Part shown: positions 59,301-59,384 of the stretch, piece by piece
Layout: the number at the start of each line of letters is the position of its first letter
Numbering within the stretch: position 1 is the stretch's first letter
Source: Metaruminococcus_A sp900762715
Lineage (GTDB): Bacteria > Bacillota > Clostridia > Oscillospirales > Ruminococcaceae
Assembly (NCBI GenBank): GCA_048204295.1
Contig: DBFBLF010000009.1
Location: 1-59,384 of the forward strand
DNA length: 59,384 nt
Direction of reading: 5' to 3'
Notes under the pieces: generated by a model
Databases searched by the model: none
Seen by the model: the letters and a program-made list of their open reading frames with translations, nothing else
Told to the model about the DNA's origin: nothing
Translations under genes and position numbers: made by a program

Positions 59301-59384
59301 TGTTTACTTTATACTATTTAGAAATATAATGTATCAACAAAGCAAGCATTTTTTGTATGAGAAATAATAAAATGTATATATCTG

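Noticed and set aside
1..59384. tRNA, rRNA or other structural RNA genes
   Set aside because: No cloverleaf or rRNA-like segments stood out in the intergenic regions by eye; a covariance-model scan would be needed to rule out small RNAs.

Overview
The window looks like a chromosome segment of an anaerobic, fairly GC-rich member of the Clostridia (Bacillota), probably Oscillospirales/Ruminococcaceae-like. Reasons: pyruvate:ferredoxin oxidoreductase next to PduL, AGGAGG-type ribosome binding sites, near-consensus TTGACA/TATAAT promoters, T-tailed intrinsic terminators between nearly every transcription unit, two GH120 beta-xylosidases, and a Gram-positive sortase pilus. No rRNA, tRNA or CRISPR was seen.

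Bases 1-33,000 are ordinary core metabolism: ilvE and an RluA-type pseudouridine synthase; glycogen phosphorylase with a GH13 alpha-glucanase and an MFS transporter; a small XRE/ribbon-helix-helix regulatory pair with twin operators; a cold-shock protein; MazF; a frameshifted small gene; tandem GH120 enzymes; an operon with a polysaccharide deacetylase, TrmN6, GNAT, DUF6054 and RsmI proteins; a CorC-like membrane protein; a hydroxyisobutyrate-dehydrogenase-like enzyme; PduL and PFOR (pyruvate to acetyl-CoA to acetyl-phosphate); and a P-type calcium ATPase.

Bases 33,100-39,600 hold a carbohydrate catabolic locus under a GntR/HutC-type repressor: FGGY kinase, YcxB-like membrane protein, RpiB/LacAB-type isomerase, split transketolase (two subunits) and a DapA-family lyase. 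A tandem array of 91/92-bp repeats lies between the regulator and the kinase. The set resembles transketolase pathways for unusual pentoses such as apiose, but no transporter is present and the substrate is unknown.

At about 39,650 base composition drops and accessory DNA begins: a remnant-looking mobile module (large serine recombinase, two small proteins, RepA-like AAA ATPase with a stop at codon 4), then a tyrosine recombinase.

Bases 44,676-59,300 are the most interesting part. The tyrosine recombinase gene is followed by two exact 18-bp inverted repeats (45580-45597 and 45842-45859) around a 244-bp segment that carries promoter-like sequences and a strong hairpin, which is the layout of an invertible (phase-variable) switch. 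Downstream come a LytS-type histidine kinase and a response regulator with a SARP/BTAD-type output domain, a terminator, and then a promoter with two 8-bp direct repeats at 11-bp spacing (the SARP binding pattern) in front of a pilus operon: pseudo-receiver/coiled-coil protein, signal peptidase, giant LPETG adhesin with HxH...C repeats, LPETG backbone pilin, class C sortase, LPQTG minor pilin and a second sortase. I infer a two-tier circuit: DNA inversion sets expression of the two-component system, which then activates the pilus genes.
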